This document shows, one piece after another, positions 18,990 to 27,397 of a stretch of 64,000 nt of DNA. The notes under the pieces were generated by a model. It had not been told where the DNA came from and made no database searches. It worked only from the letters and a program-made list of their open reading frames with translations. The position numbers were made by a program, and so were the translations under genes. The first letter of the stretch is position 1; the number at the start of each line of letters is the position of its first letter. Source of the stretch: Paludibacter sp. (GTDB lineage Bacteria; Bacteroidota; Bacteroidia; Bacteroidales; Paludibacteraceae); NCBI GenBank assembly GCA_019163375.1, contig JAFLKK010000009.1:353322-417321 (forward strand), in the 5' to 3' direction.

Positions 18990-21383
18990 ATGAAGAAATA
19001 CCTTTTATACTTTTGTGCAATAAATTGCCTACTTCTGGGAAGCTCAAACTTAAAAGCACAAAACAAGTTGTATCCAAATGAATTTCCGTTAGGAGATGTC
19101 AAATTGCTTGATGGTGCGTTTAAAAATGCACGAGATCTTAATATTGAGGTTCTTTTGAAGTACGATGTGGATCGAATGTTATCTCCTTACCGAAAAGAAG
19201 CCGGATTACCTGAAAAGGCGAAAACCTATCCAAACTGGGATGGACTCGATGGTCATATTGCAGGACATTATTTGACTGCCATGGCTTTGAATTATGCATC
19301 CACCGGTAATACCGAATGCAAAAAACGCATGGAGTATATGCTTGCAGAATTGAAAATCTGTCAGGATGCCAACGCTATAAATAATTCGGCATGGGGTGTT
19401 AATTATGTAGGTGGATTTCCTAATAGCTCAAAAATATGGCCTGCCTTTAAAAAAGGAGATTTCAGCGTGTATTTTGCTTCATGGGCACCTTTTTATAACT
19501 TACATAAAATGTATGCAGGCCTTAGAGATGCGTGGGTATATTGCGGTTACGATAATGCAAAAGTAATGTTTTTGAAATTCTGCGATTGGGGAATTACCAT
19601 CACTTCTGCACTTACCGATGAGCAGATGGAAACAATGCTTAACATGGAGCATGGGGGTATGGACGAAATGTTTGCCGATGCCTACCAGATGACAGGCGAT
19701 AAAAAATACCTGATGGCCGCAAAACGCTACTCTCACAGGATGATTCTTGATCCAATGTCGCAAGGGGTGGATAATCTGGATAACAAACATGCAAACACTC
19801 AGATACCAAAAGTGGTTGGTTTTGAGAGAATTGCAGAGCTTGGTCATGATCATAAATATCATAACGCAGGGAGCTTCTTTTGGGAAAATGTGACAACAAA
19901 ACGCACGTTGGCTTTTGGCGGAAATAGCAGAAGAGAACATTTCCCTAATTCCGAATCTTGCACTGATTATGTGAATGATGTGGATGGACCTGAAACATGT
20001 AATTCGAACAACATGTTGAAATTAACCGAGAATTTATTCAGATTACATCCGGAGGCAAAATATGCCGATTATTATGAAAAAACAATCTTCAACCATATCC
20101 TTTCAAGTCAACATCCCGAACACGGAGGATATGTGTATTTCACTTCGGCTCGCCCACGTCATTACAGAGCTTATTCTGCGCCCAATGAAGCAATGTGGTG
20201 TTGTGTTGGTACGGGTATGGAAAATCATGCTAAATACAATCAATTTATTTATACTCATTCCAATGATTCATTGTTTTTAAATCTTTTTATTGCTTCTGAA
20301 CTCAATTGGAAAGAAAAGAAGATTAAATTCAAACAAGAAACAACGCTTCCTTACGAGGAACAAACCAAGCTTACCGTAACCGAAGGTGGTGCTAAGCTCA
20401 AATTAATGGTTCGCTACCCTGCGTGGGTGAGCGATGGTGCATTAAAGATTACTGTAAATGGCAAGAATGTCACTTACTCAGCTCATCCATCTTCTTTTGT
20501 GTGTATCAATAGAACCTGGAAAAAAGGCGATGTAGTAGTAGTCAAATTGCCTATGCGCAACACTATTGAATATCTGCCTAATGTGGCTCAATACATTGCA
20601 TTTATGCATGGACCGATTATGCTTGGTGCCAAAACCGGAACTGAGGATTTGAGAGGTTTAATTGCCAATGATAGTCGCTTCGGACAATTTCCTGGTGGAC
20701 AAAAGTTTCCTATCGACAAAGCTCCGATTTTAGTTGATGACAATATTCAGAAAATTGCCGAAAAGCTGGTGCCGGTTCAAGACAAACCGTTGAATTTTAC
20801 GCTCAACGTCAAAATGGTCAATCCTATAGATCAGATAACGTTAGAACCGTTTTATAAAATTCATGATGCAAGATACATGATGTACTGGATGGCTCTAACC
20901 AATTCTGGTTATAAATCGTACACAGATTCCATTTCGAATATCGAAAAGGAGAAAATGGAACTTCAAAAACGCACCATTGATGCTGTTGCGCCCGGTGAAC
21001 AACAACCAGAGGTGGATCACGCCATAGAAAGACAATTCTCATCGAACGGAAACAATATGAATGAATTTTGGCGCGAAGCTCGTGGTGGAGGATTCTTCAG
21101 CTATAAGATGGGAACCAACAAAGAAACCGGATTGAGCCTGATGGTTCGCTACTGGGGAGCTGAAAATGGAAACAGAACTTTTGATATTTATATCGACGAT
21201 CAAAAACTGGTTACTGAAAATATCTCCGATAAATGGAAACAAAACAGATTTCAAAATGTCGAGTATCCTATTCCTGATGTGATGCTGAATGGAAAAGAAT
21301 TTGTTCGCGTTAAATTCCAGGCAACCACAGGAAATACTGCAGGTAAGGTCTATAATGTCCGACTTCTGAGAACGAAGAAATAA
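18990..21383 (+). CDS. Secreted GH127-type beta-L-arabinofuranosidase
   Basis: A 797-residue protein with a signal peptide ending NLKA before Q. It belongs to the former DUF1680 superfamily, with an (alpha/alpha)6 barrel and C-terminal beta domains. Recognisable signatures are VKLLDGAFKNA near the start, WDGLDGHIAGHY, and the cysteine-zinc active-site elements. These are E335 and C337 in PETCN and C404/C405 in MWCCVGTG. They correspond to the Glu, nucleophilic Cys and zinc-ligand Cys of characterised GH127 enzymes. Such enzymes release beta-L-arabinofuranose; related families GH137, GH142 and GH146 have similar folds, so the exact family needs a profile search. It lies 30 bases after GH2 and before GH10, and probably trims arabinose side chains. 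Confidence 0.88.
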   Translation: MKKYLLYFCAINCLLLGSSNLKAQNKLYPNEFPLGDVKLLDGAFKNARDLNIEVLLKYDVDRMLSPYRKEAGLPEKAKTYPNWDGLDGHIAGHYLTAMALNYASTGNTECKKRMEYMLAELKICQDANAINNSAWGVNYVGGFPNSSKIWPAFKKGDFSVYFASWAPFYNLHKMYAGLRDAWVYCGYDNAKVMFLKFCDWGITITSALTDEQMETMLNMEHGGMDEMFADAYQMTGDKKYLMAAKRYSHRMILDPMSQGVDNLDNKHANTQIPKVVGFERIAELGHDHKYHNAGSFFWENVTTKRTLAFGGNSRREHFPNSESCTDYVNDVDGPETCNSNNMLKLTENLFRLHPEAKYADYYEKTIFNHILSSQHPEHGGYVYFTSARPRHYRAYSAPNEAMWCCVGTGMENHAKYNQFIYTHSNDSLFLNLFIASELNWKEKKIKFKQETTLPYEEQTKLTVTEGGAKLKLMVRYPAWVSDGALKITVNGKNVTYSAHPSSFVCINRTWKKGDVVVVKLPMRNTIEYLPNVAQYIAFMHGPIMLGAKTGTEDLRGLIANDSRFGQFPGGQKFPIDKAPILVDDNIQKIAEKLVPVQDKPLNFTLNVKMVNPIDQITLEPFYKIHDARYMMYWMALTNSGYKSYTDSISNIEKEKMELQKRTIDAVAPGEQQPEVDHAIERQFSSNGNNMNEFWREARGGGFFSYKMGTNKETGLSLMVRYWGAENGNRTFDIYIDDQKLVTENISDKWKQNRFQNVEYPIPDVMLNGKEFVRVKFQATTGNTAGKVYNVRLLRTKK

Positions 21384-21531
21384 TTAAACAAACGAATTAT
21401 AGAAATATAAATCTGGGTTCTGGCCATTTGACTCAGGTTTAAAACTGAGAAATTAGAATCAAAAACACAAAATTATTAAGGAAATGCCATTGCTTAATAC
21501 ATGCAAAAAATAACCAATTTAATACGCTCTA
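21384..21531 (+). other. Intergenic gap without clear signals
   Basis: This 148-base gap contains only a weak stem (CTCAG at 21432-21436 with CTGAG at 21445-21449). I see no TAnnTTTG element and no terminator, so transcription may continue from the GH127 gene into the GH10 gene. Confidence 0.3.
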
Positions 21532-22731
21532 ATGAAAAAAAATCTTATTGCAGGTTTTATCCTGATTGAGGCTTTAGCAGTCTCTGTACATGGTCAGGAC
21601 AATACGTCCCTGAAGACACTAAAAGAAGCATTTGCCGGAAAATTTCTTATCGGCTGTGCTGATGATCTTACATCGAATAATGATGCTTATCAGGCAAGTA
21701 TTAAGGCGCAGTACGACATTGTTACTCCAGAAAATTGTATGAAACCGCAGTCAGTTCATCCATCGGAAGATACTTATAACTTCAAAACAGCTGATGCAAT
21801 GGTTGATTGGTGTCAGAAAAATGGGTTAAAAGTGTGGGGACATACCTTAGGCTGGCATTCACAGACTCCAAACTGGTTTTTTCAGGCTGTAAACCCGAAG
21901 ACAGAAGAACCTCAACAAGCTCAACCGCCAAGACGACCAGGAATGGGTTTTGATCCAAATGCACCGCGCCTCAGCATGGATGAGATGTGGGCACGCAGTA
22001 TCAAAGGCGATATAGCAAGTAGTAAAGTTGCGCTGGAACGCTTGGAAAAACATATCAAAACTGTGGTAGGTCGATACAAAGGACGCATTATAGGTTGGGA
22101 TGTATTCAATGAATCCATCGCCGATGGTGGTAACGGTTCGACAGAAAACCTTCGCACTTTCAGTTGGTATAAGGTTGTCGGACCTAGTGTATTAACTAAA
22201 GCATTTAAATGGGCGCATCAAGCTGACCCTAAAGCTAAATTATACTACAACGACTACAACATTGAACAGGGTGCAGTTCAAAACAAAGGAAAACACGCTA
22301 GCTCTATGTTGCTACTTAAGCGTCTTATTAAAGAAGGTGCTCCTATCACAGGTGTTGGAATTCAGGGACACTGGCATTTGGATACTAACCTTGCCGACGT
22401 TGAAAAAGCTATTGAAAACTACGCATCGTTGGGATTGAAGGTTTCTATTACAGAACTTGACGTAACTGCAACGGGCGATAACAGTGGTGCTTTTGGGGTG
22501 AATCAAGGCGACAGAAAAATTCCGGCTGAAAACTATCTAAAGCAGGCTGAAGTATATAAAAAACTATTCGAAATTTTCATGCGACATGCCAACGTGGTTG
22601 AACGTGTAACCTTTTGGGGTCTAAGTGATACCCGTTCATGGCGTCGTGGACAGGATGCGCTTTTGTTTGATGGACAATTGAATCCAAAACCAGCCTATAA
22701 AGCAGTTATTGAAGCAAGCAAAGCTAAATAA
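21532..22731 (+). CDS. Secreted GH10 endo-beta-1,4-xylanase
   Basis: A 399-residue protein with a signal peptide (ending SVHG before Q, about residue 21) and a single GH10 barrel. The acid/base is E194 in WDVFNES and the nucleophile is E308 in SITELDVT. HTLGWHSQTPNWF is the usual family motif. GH10 xylanases cut the beta-1,4-xylan backbone and tolerate side chains. A loop of about 35 residues after QTPNWFFQ is proline-rich (QPPRRPG) and is not part of the core fold as I know it; it could modulate the active-site cleft. This gene is strong evidence that xylan is one target of the cluster. A 56-base gap leads to the second GH2. Confidence 0.94.
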   Translation: MKKNLIAGFILIEALAVSVHGQDNTSLKTLKEAFAGKFLIGCADDLTSNNDAYQASIKAQYDIVTPENCMKPQSVHPSEDTYNFKTADAMVDWCQKNGLKVWGHTLGWHSQTPNWFFQAVNPKTEEPQQAQPPRRPGMGFDPNAPRLSMDEMWARSIKGDIASSKVALERLEKHIKTVVGRYKGRIIGWDVFNESIADGGNGSTENLRTFSWYKVVGPSVLTKAFKWAHQADPKAKLYYNDYNIEQGAVQNKGKHASSMLLLKRLIKEGAPITGVGIQGHWHLDTNLADVEKAIENYASLGLKVSITELDVTATGDNSGAFGVNQGDRKIPAENYLKQAEVYKKLFEIFMRHANVVERVTFWGLSDTRSWRRGQDALLFDGQLNPKPAYKAVIEASKAK

Positions 22732-22787
22732 ACCTGTTTTACAAGTTAATTTGTTTTTTATACAAATACCCATAAGATGAAATAATT

Positions 22788-25232
22788 ATGAACCATCGCA
22801 CCCCGATAATACTGTTATTTATAACCTGCTTTTTGACTCAGTTATTTGCCAAAGTTTCTCAACGTGAGATGCCTTTCGACGATAATTGGAAATTCTCATT
22901 GCAAGATGTAAAGGGAGCCGAAAAACCTTCGTTTAATGATAAAACCTGGCGGAGTATTGATTTACCCCACGATTGGAGTATTGAAAAACTTCCAGGCCAG
23001 GAAGCAAGCAAGGTGATTGGTCCATTTTCAAAAGAAAGTATAGGAACCACAGCTACAGGTTATACTGTTGGCGGGGTGGCGTGGTATCGTAAAACATTCA
23101 CTTTAAATCCAGAAGAAAAGCATAAAAGCACTATCATCAGTTTTGACGGTGTTTATATGAACTGTGATGTTTGGATTAACGGCATGTTTTTGGGGAATCA
23201 TCCTTATGGCTATACGGCATTTGATTATGACATTTCCAACTATCTAAATTCTTCGGGTAAACCCAATGTAATTGCAGTTAAAGTGAAGAACGAAGGTCAA
23301 AATTCACGTTGGTATAGTGGTTCTGGAATATACCGACACGTTTGGCTTATTCAAAAACAGGAGTTGAGCATTGCACAAAATGGAATATGCATTAGCACTG
23401 AACAAATTGCGGATAAAAATGCAGTTGTAAATATTTCGTCGGAAGTTGAAAATAAAACGGGTAAAAATACTGTTTCCAAACTTTTGATCAATATTCTCGA
23501 TCCCGATGGAAAAACAGTTCAAAAAATAGAAACAACAACAAAGCCTATTTCGTCAAAAAATGAGACTTTTAATCAGTCTGTTACCATTCCTCAACCTAAA
23601 TTATGGTCGGTTGAGACCCCAAATCTTTATACTGCGGTAATACAGGTAATTGCCGACAGCATTGTCTCCGATGAAGTTCATACCTCTTTTGGTGTTCGGA
23701 CGATCCATTTTGATGCAAAAACCGGATTTACTTTGAATGGAAAGAAAGTACTTCTAAAAGGCGGTTGCATGCATCACGATAATGGCTTTTTGGGTTCGGC
23801 AACCATTGATCGTGCTGAGGAACGGCGTGTGCAACTAATGAAGGCGTATGGTTTCAATGCGATTCGTACCAGCCACAATCCGCCTTCAAAGCAATTTCTT
23901 GATGCCTGCGACCGAAACGGTGTTCTTGTAATTGATGAAGCTTTTGATATGTGGGAAAGACCCAAAAACCCTCAGGATTATCATCTTTATTTCAAGGAAT
24001 GGTGGAAGAAAGACCTGAAGTCTATGATTTATCGGGATAGAAATCACCCATCGGTTATCCTGTGGAGCATCGGTAATGAAATAAATGAGCGAGCAGATTC
24101 CTTAGGCTTTACCATTAGGAAGCAATTGGTAAAAGAAGTCCATGCACTTGATAATACTCGTCCGGTTACCGAAGCCATCTGTGCATTTTGGGATCATTGG
24201 GGACAGAAATGGTCAACAACTGCTCCGGCATATTCCGATTTGGATGTAGGCGGGTACAATTATTTGAATAATCAGTACGAGGCCGATCATGCAGAATTTC
24301 CCGAAAGAATCATGGTGGGTACCGAATCTTATGCTGCTGAAGCATATGCTTTTTGGAAACAAGTTGAAAAGAACCCGTGGGTAATTGGTGACTTTGTTTG
24401 GACAGCAATGGATTATCTTGGTGAAACAGGTTGTGGTAGTTCAACATATGATCCAAAAGATATTCAGCGTGTTGGTCTAAAACCCTGGCCTTGGTTCAAT
24501 GCATTCTGTGGCGATATTGATCTTTGTGGTTTTAAAAAACCGCAGTTGCTTTACCGTGATGTGGTATGGAACAACAGTAAACTTGAAATGCTGGTTCATG
24601 AACCAATTCCGGAAGGCATGAAGGAAACGTATAGCTACTGGGGGTGGCCGAATGAATATCAGAGCTGGAATTGGGCAGGGAGTGAAGGTAAATTGATGGA
24701 TGTGAGAGTTTTTTCAAAATGCCAAACAATAAGAATTGAACTTAATGGTAAAATTCTTGCAGAGAAGTCTGTAATTGACAGCACTAATTTGATTACAACC
24801 TTCAAGATTCCATACGAACAGGGAGTTTTAAAAGCTATTGCTTTGAATAACGGAATTGAAGTAGCTTCAAAGGAACTAAGAACCGTTGGAGCTCCGGCTA
24901 GAGTTAAACTTACTGCCGACCGAAGTACAATCAATGCCGATCGCAACGATCTCTCGTATGTAAAAGTTGAGGTAACTGATGCTCAGGGAAATGCTGTTCC
25001 CAATGCGAATATACCTGTAACGTTCACTGTTTCAGGAGTGGGTGAAATTGCCGGATCAGGAAATGCTTGTCCTACCGACATGGAGAGTTTTAATAATGCG
25101 ATTTGTAAAACATATCGGGGTCAGGCTTTGGTTATTCTCCGACCTGTAAAAGATATAAAAATCGGAACAATAACTCTTAAAGCCGAAGCAAATAATTTGA
25201 TAACAGGAGAGATTAATATTACTGTTCAATAA
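22788..25232 (+). CDS. Secreted GH2 beta-galactosidase-type enzyme (second copy)
   Basis: An 814-residue protein with a signal peptide ending QLFA before K. The domain order is the same as in the GH2 at 16524: sugar-binding sandwich, Ig-like domain, TIM barrel, DUF4982-type domain and C-terminal Ig-like domain. The acid/base is E431 in SIGNEI and the nucleophile is E513 in VGTESY. MHHDNGFLGSA aligns with the equivalent motif of the other copy. The two proteins are similar along their length and are probably old duplicates with different linkages or acceptors. The likely role is removal of beta-galactose or another beta-linked sugar from side chains. It ends the second gene block and is followed by a 288-base gap. 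Confidence 0.92.
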   Translation: MNHRTPIILLFITCFLTQLFAKVSQREMPFDDNWKFSLQDVKGAEKPSFNDKTWRSIDLPHDWSIEKLPGQEASKVIGPFSKESIGTTATGYTVGGVAWYRKTFTLNPEEKHKSTIISFDGVYMNCDVWINGMFLGNHPYGYTAFDYDISNYLNSSGKPNVIAVKVKNEGQNSRWYSGSGIYRHVWLIQKQELSIAQNGICISTEQIADKNAVVNISSEVENKTGKNTVSKLLINILDPDGKTVQKIETTTKPISSKNETFNQSVTIPQPKLWSVETPNLYTAVIQVIADSIVSDEVHTSFGVRTIHFDAKTGFTLNGKKVLLKGGCMHHDNGFLGSATIDRAEERRVQLMKAYGFNAIRTSHNPPSKQFLDACDRNGVLVIDEAFDMWERPKNPQDYHLYFKEWWKKDLKSMIYRDRNHPSVILWSIGNEINERADSLGFTIRKQLVKEVHALDNTRPVTEAICAFWDHWGQKWSTTAPAYSDLDVGGYNYLNNQYEADHAEFPERIMVGTESYAAEAYAFWKQVEKNPWVIGDFVWTAMDYLGETGCGSSTYDPKDIQRVGLKPWPWFNAFCGDIDLCGFKKPQLLYRDVVWNNSKLEMLVHEPIPEGMKETYSYWGWPNEYQSWNWAGSEGKLMDVRVFSKCQTIRIELNGKILAEKSVIDSTNLITTFKIPYEQGVLKAIALNNGIEVASKELRTVGAPARVKLTADRSTINADRNDLSYVKVEVTDAQGNAVPNANIPVTFTVSGVGEIAGSGNACPTDMESFNNAICKTYRGQALVILRPVKDIKIGTITLKAEANNLITGEINITVQ

Positions 25233-25520
25233 AGAATCATTTCTATTTGAAAGTCACCATTAACCAACAGCGTAAAGTACTGTATATTCTGAAAATACTT
25301 TGTCTGAATTTAATGTTATATATGAACTTGTGTTTGCAGTACTACTGAATATTATTCTTGTTACGCCCGTAATTACACAACAAGGCAATGAAGTTGATTA
25401 CGTACTATTGTAAAACAGAAAAGAATATATTTGCTTGAAATTAAATATATTGCCTAGGAGTATACTAGTAAAGTATACCCTATTAGATTAGTAAGAACAA
25501 ATAAATAGATTAGTCAAATA
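25233..25520 (+). promoter_or_regulatory. Probable promoter region before the GH29-GH31 pair
   Basis: This 288-base gap contains TATATTTG at 25426-25433, a match to the Bacteroidota -7 consensus TAnnTTTG. It lies about 88 bases upstream of the GH29 start. No clear TTTG is seen at the expected -33 distance. Downstream at 25460-25478 there is a perfect 7-base inverted repeat (GTATACT, AGTATAC, five-base spacer), which could be an operator. No strong terminator stem is visible after the GH2 stop. Confidence 0.45.
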
Positions 25521-27290
25521 ATGAAAAGAATTTTAGGAATTGTATTTCTTATTTCGATCACTTATTTTAGCGGAAATGCTCAGAATAAAACTTCGAAATC
25601 AAGCCCTAAACCCTATTTGCTTCCACCGTTTCCATCCATACCGGCAAAGCAACCGATAGATAGTACAGTTGTGGGCGATTGGAAAAATTTTCCTGAAGTA
25701 AAGTTGGATATCCCAATAGCTTCAGGTCCATACGAACCAACCTGGGAATCGATAGAGAAAAATTATCCTGGTGAGCCCTCGTGGTTACGCGATGCAAAGT
25801 TTGGTATCTGGGTACACTTTGGTCCGCAATCGGCTGGCGAAAGTGGCGACTGGTATGCTCGTAATCTTTATAAACCGGGACACAGAGCCTACAATAACCA
25901 TTTGAAAAGATACGGTCATCCTTCAGAGGTTGGTTACAAGGAAGTTTTGCGCGATTGGAATCCAACAAAGCTTGACCCGGCTAAACTAACCAAAATTTAC
26001 GAAGAGGCAGGTGCCCGATTTCTGATGATACAAGGTGTACACCACGATAATTACGACATGTGGAACTCTAAGTATCAACCCTGGAACTCAGTTAAAATGG
26101 GTCCGAAACGAGATTTTATCGGCGAGTGGGCGAAGGCTTGCCGTGCTAACGGTATGCATTATGGCGTCACTTTCCACCACGAATATACCTGGTGGTGGTG
26201 GCAAACTGCTTTTGGCAGCGATACTGAAGGTGATAAAAAAGGTGTTCCTTACGATGGAAATCTGACACTTGCCGATGGAAAAGGTAAATGGTGGGAGGGA
26301 TGTGACCCTCGTTTGCTTTACGGAATTGACCTTCGAGAATACAATGGTGTAACCAAAGCTGCTAACTCAGGATGGTCGCCTCCGCCGGCAGGAATTTTCT
26401 CCAATCACCTTGATTATTCTAAATGGTATGCTACGCAATGGGCATTACGGATGATGGATGTGGTGGAACATTACGATCCTGATTTCATTTATACCGATGG
26501 AACCGTTCAGGGACCATTTACCGGTAATGGTACCGGTACGGGAATAAAAGCAAATGCAATGCCGTTAGTTATTGCCGATTATTACAACCGTACGCTCAAA
26601 AAACGCGGTGAGGTGAATACGTTCAGTATCGTTAAATTTCGCGATAAGACCAATGGAACTGTGAATACAGAAGAGTTTGGTTTGCCTGCTGCTATAAAAA
26701 CCGACCAACCATGGATAGGGGAAACACCCGTTGGTGATTGGTTTTATGCTCCCGACTTCACTTACAACTCGGGTATGATGGTTCGTTATGTCATCGAAGC
26801 CATTGCTCGTGATGGGAATGCGGCCATCTCCATTGCAATTTTGCCCGATGGATCGTTGGACGAAGGAACTGTTCAAATGCTGAAGGAAGTAGGCGTATGG
26901 ATGCGCCGAAACGGCGAAGCTGTTTATGGAAGTCATGCATGGAAGATTCCCGGCGAAGGCGAAATTGTTGATGGTAAATTAAAACAACTGCCCGGTGGCG
27001 CTTTGAATCGTAAACACGCTGAATTCAAATTCGATGCTCAGGATATTCGTTTTACTGTTGGCAAAAATGGTGCACTCTACGCATTTTGTATGAATGTGCC
27101 TGGTCAGGGTTCAGCGTTGAAAATTAAATCGTTGGGTGCCGATGCAAAATACATGAACAAAGCTATTAAATCGGTAAAACTACTTGGCTACAATGGAAAA
27201 TTGCAATGGAAGGTTGAAGCTGATGGTTTGGCGATTACTTGTCCTAAGAAAATGCCTTTTGCAACATCTATTGTTTTTAAAATTGAATAG
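25521..27290 (+). CDS. Secreted GH29 alpha-L-fucosidase
   Basis: A 589-residue protein with a signal peptide ending GNA before Q (about residue 20). The GH29 barrel begins near WLRDAKFGIWVHFG. It carries QGVHHDNYDMW and the predicted nucleophile D326 in FIYTDGTVQ, and is followed by a C-terminal beta-sandwich (about 480-589). It is shorter than the GH29 at 14150 because it has no flanking binding modules, but the two barrels share many motifs (GDWYAR, YNNHLKR or YNLKNFG, WWEG). The predicted reaction is hydrolysis of terminal alpha-L-fucose, consistent with fucosylated xyloglucan. It starts a block after a probable promoter and is followed by a large hairpin and the second GH31. Confidence 0.9.
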   Translation: MKRILGIVFLISITYFSGNAQNKTSKSSPKPYLLPPFPSIPAKQPIDSTVVGDWKNFPEVKLDIPIASGPYEPTWESIEKNYPGEPSWLRDAKFGIWVHFGPQSAGESGDWYARNLYKPGHRAYNNHLKRYGHPSEVGYKEVLRDWNPTKLDPAKLTKIYEEAGARFLMIQGVHHDNYDMWNSKYQPWNSVKMGPKRDFIGEWAKACRANGMHYGVTFHHEYTWWWWQTAFGSDTEGDKKGVPYDGNLTLADGKGKWWEGCDPRLLYGIDLREYNGVTKAANSGWSPPPAGIFSNHLDYSKWYATQWALRMMDVVEHYDPDFIYTDGTVQGPFTGNGTGTGIKANAMPLVIADYYNRTLKKRGEVNTFSIVKFRDKTNGTVNTEEFGLPAAIKTDQPWIGETPVGDWFYAPDFTYNSGMMVRYVIEAIARDGNAAISIAILPDGSLDEGTVQMLKEVGVWMRRNGEAVYGSHAWKIPGEGEIVDGKLKQLPGGALNRKHAEFKFDAQDIRFTVGKNGALYAFCMNVPGQGSALKIKSLGADAKYMNKAIKSVKLLGYNGKLQWKVEADGLAITCPKKMPFATSIVFKIE

Positions 27291-27328
27291 ATATTTTTGA
27301 AACACTCTTTAAATAATATATGTAACCT

Positions 27329-27380
27329 AATTATAAAGTAGAATTATGGTTAAATATAATCATAACTCTACTTTATAATT
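27329..27380 (+). promoter_or_regulatory. Long hairpin just upstream of the GH31 start
   Basis: Two 23-base arms (27329-27351 and 27358-27380) pair with one G-U and one A-C mismatch around a six-base loop. The stem ends 17 bases before the ATG at 27398. There is no T run after it, so it is more likely an mRNA structure, processing site or repeat than a simple terminator. Confidence 0.6.
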
Positions 27381-27397
27381 CATAAAATAACCACAAA

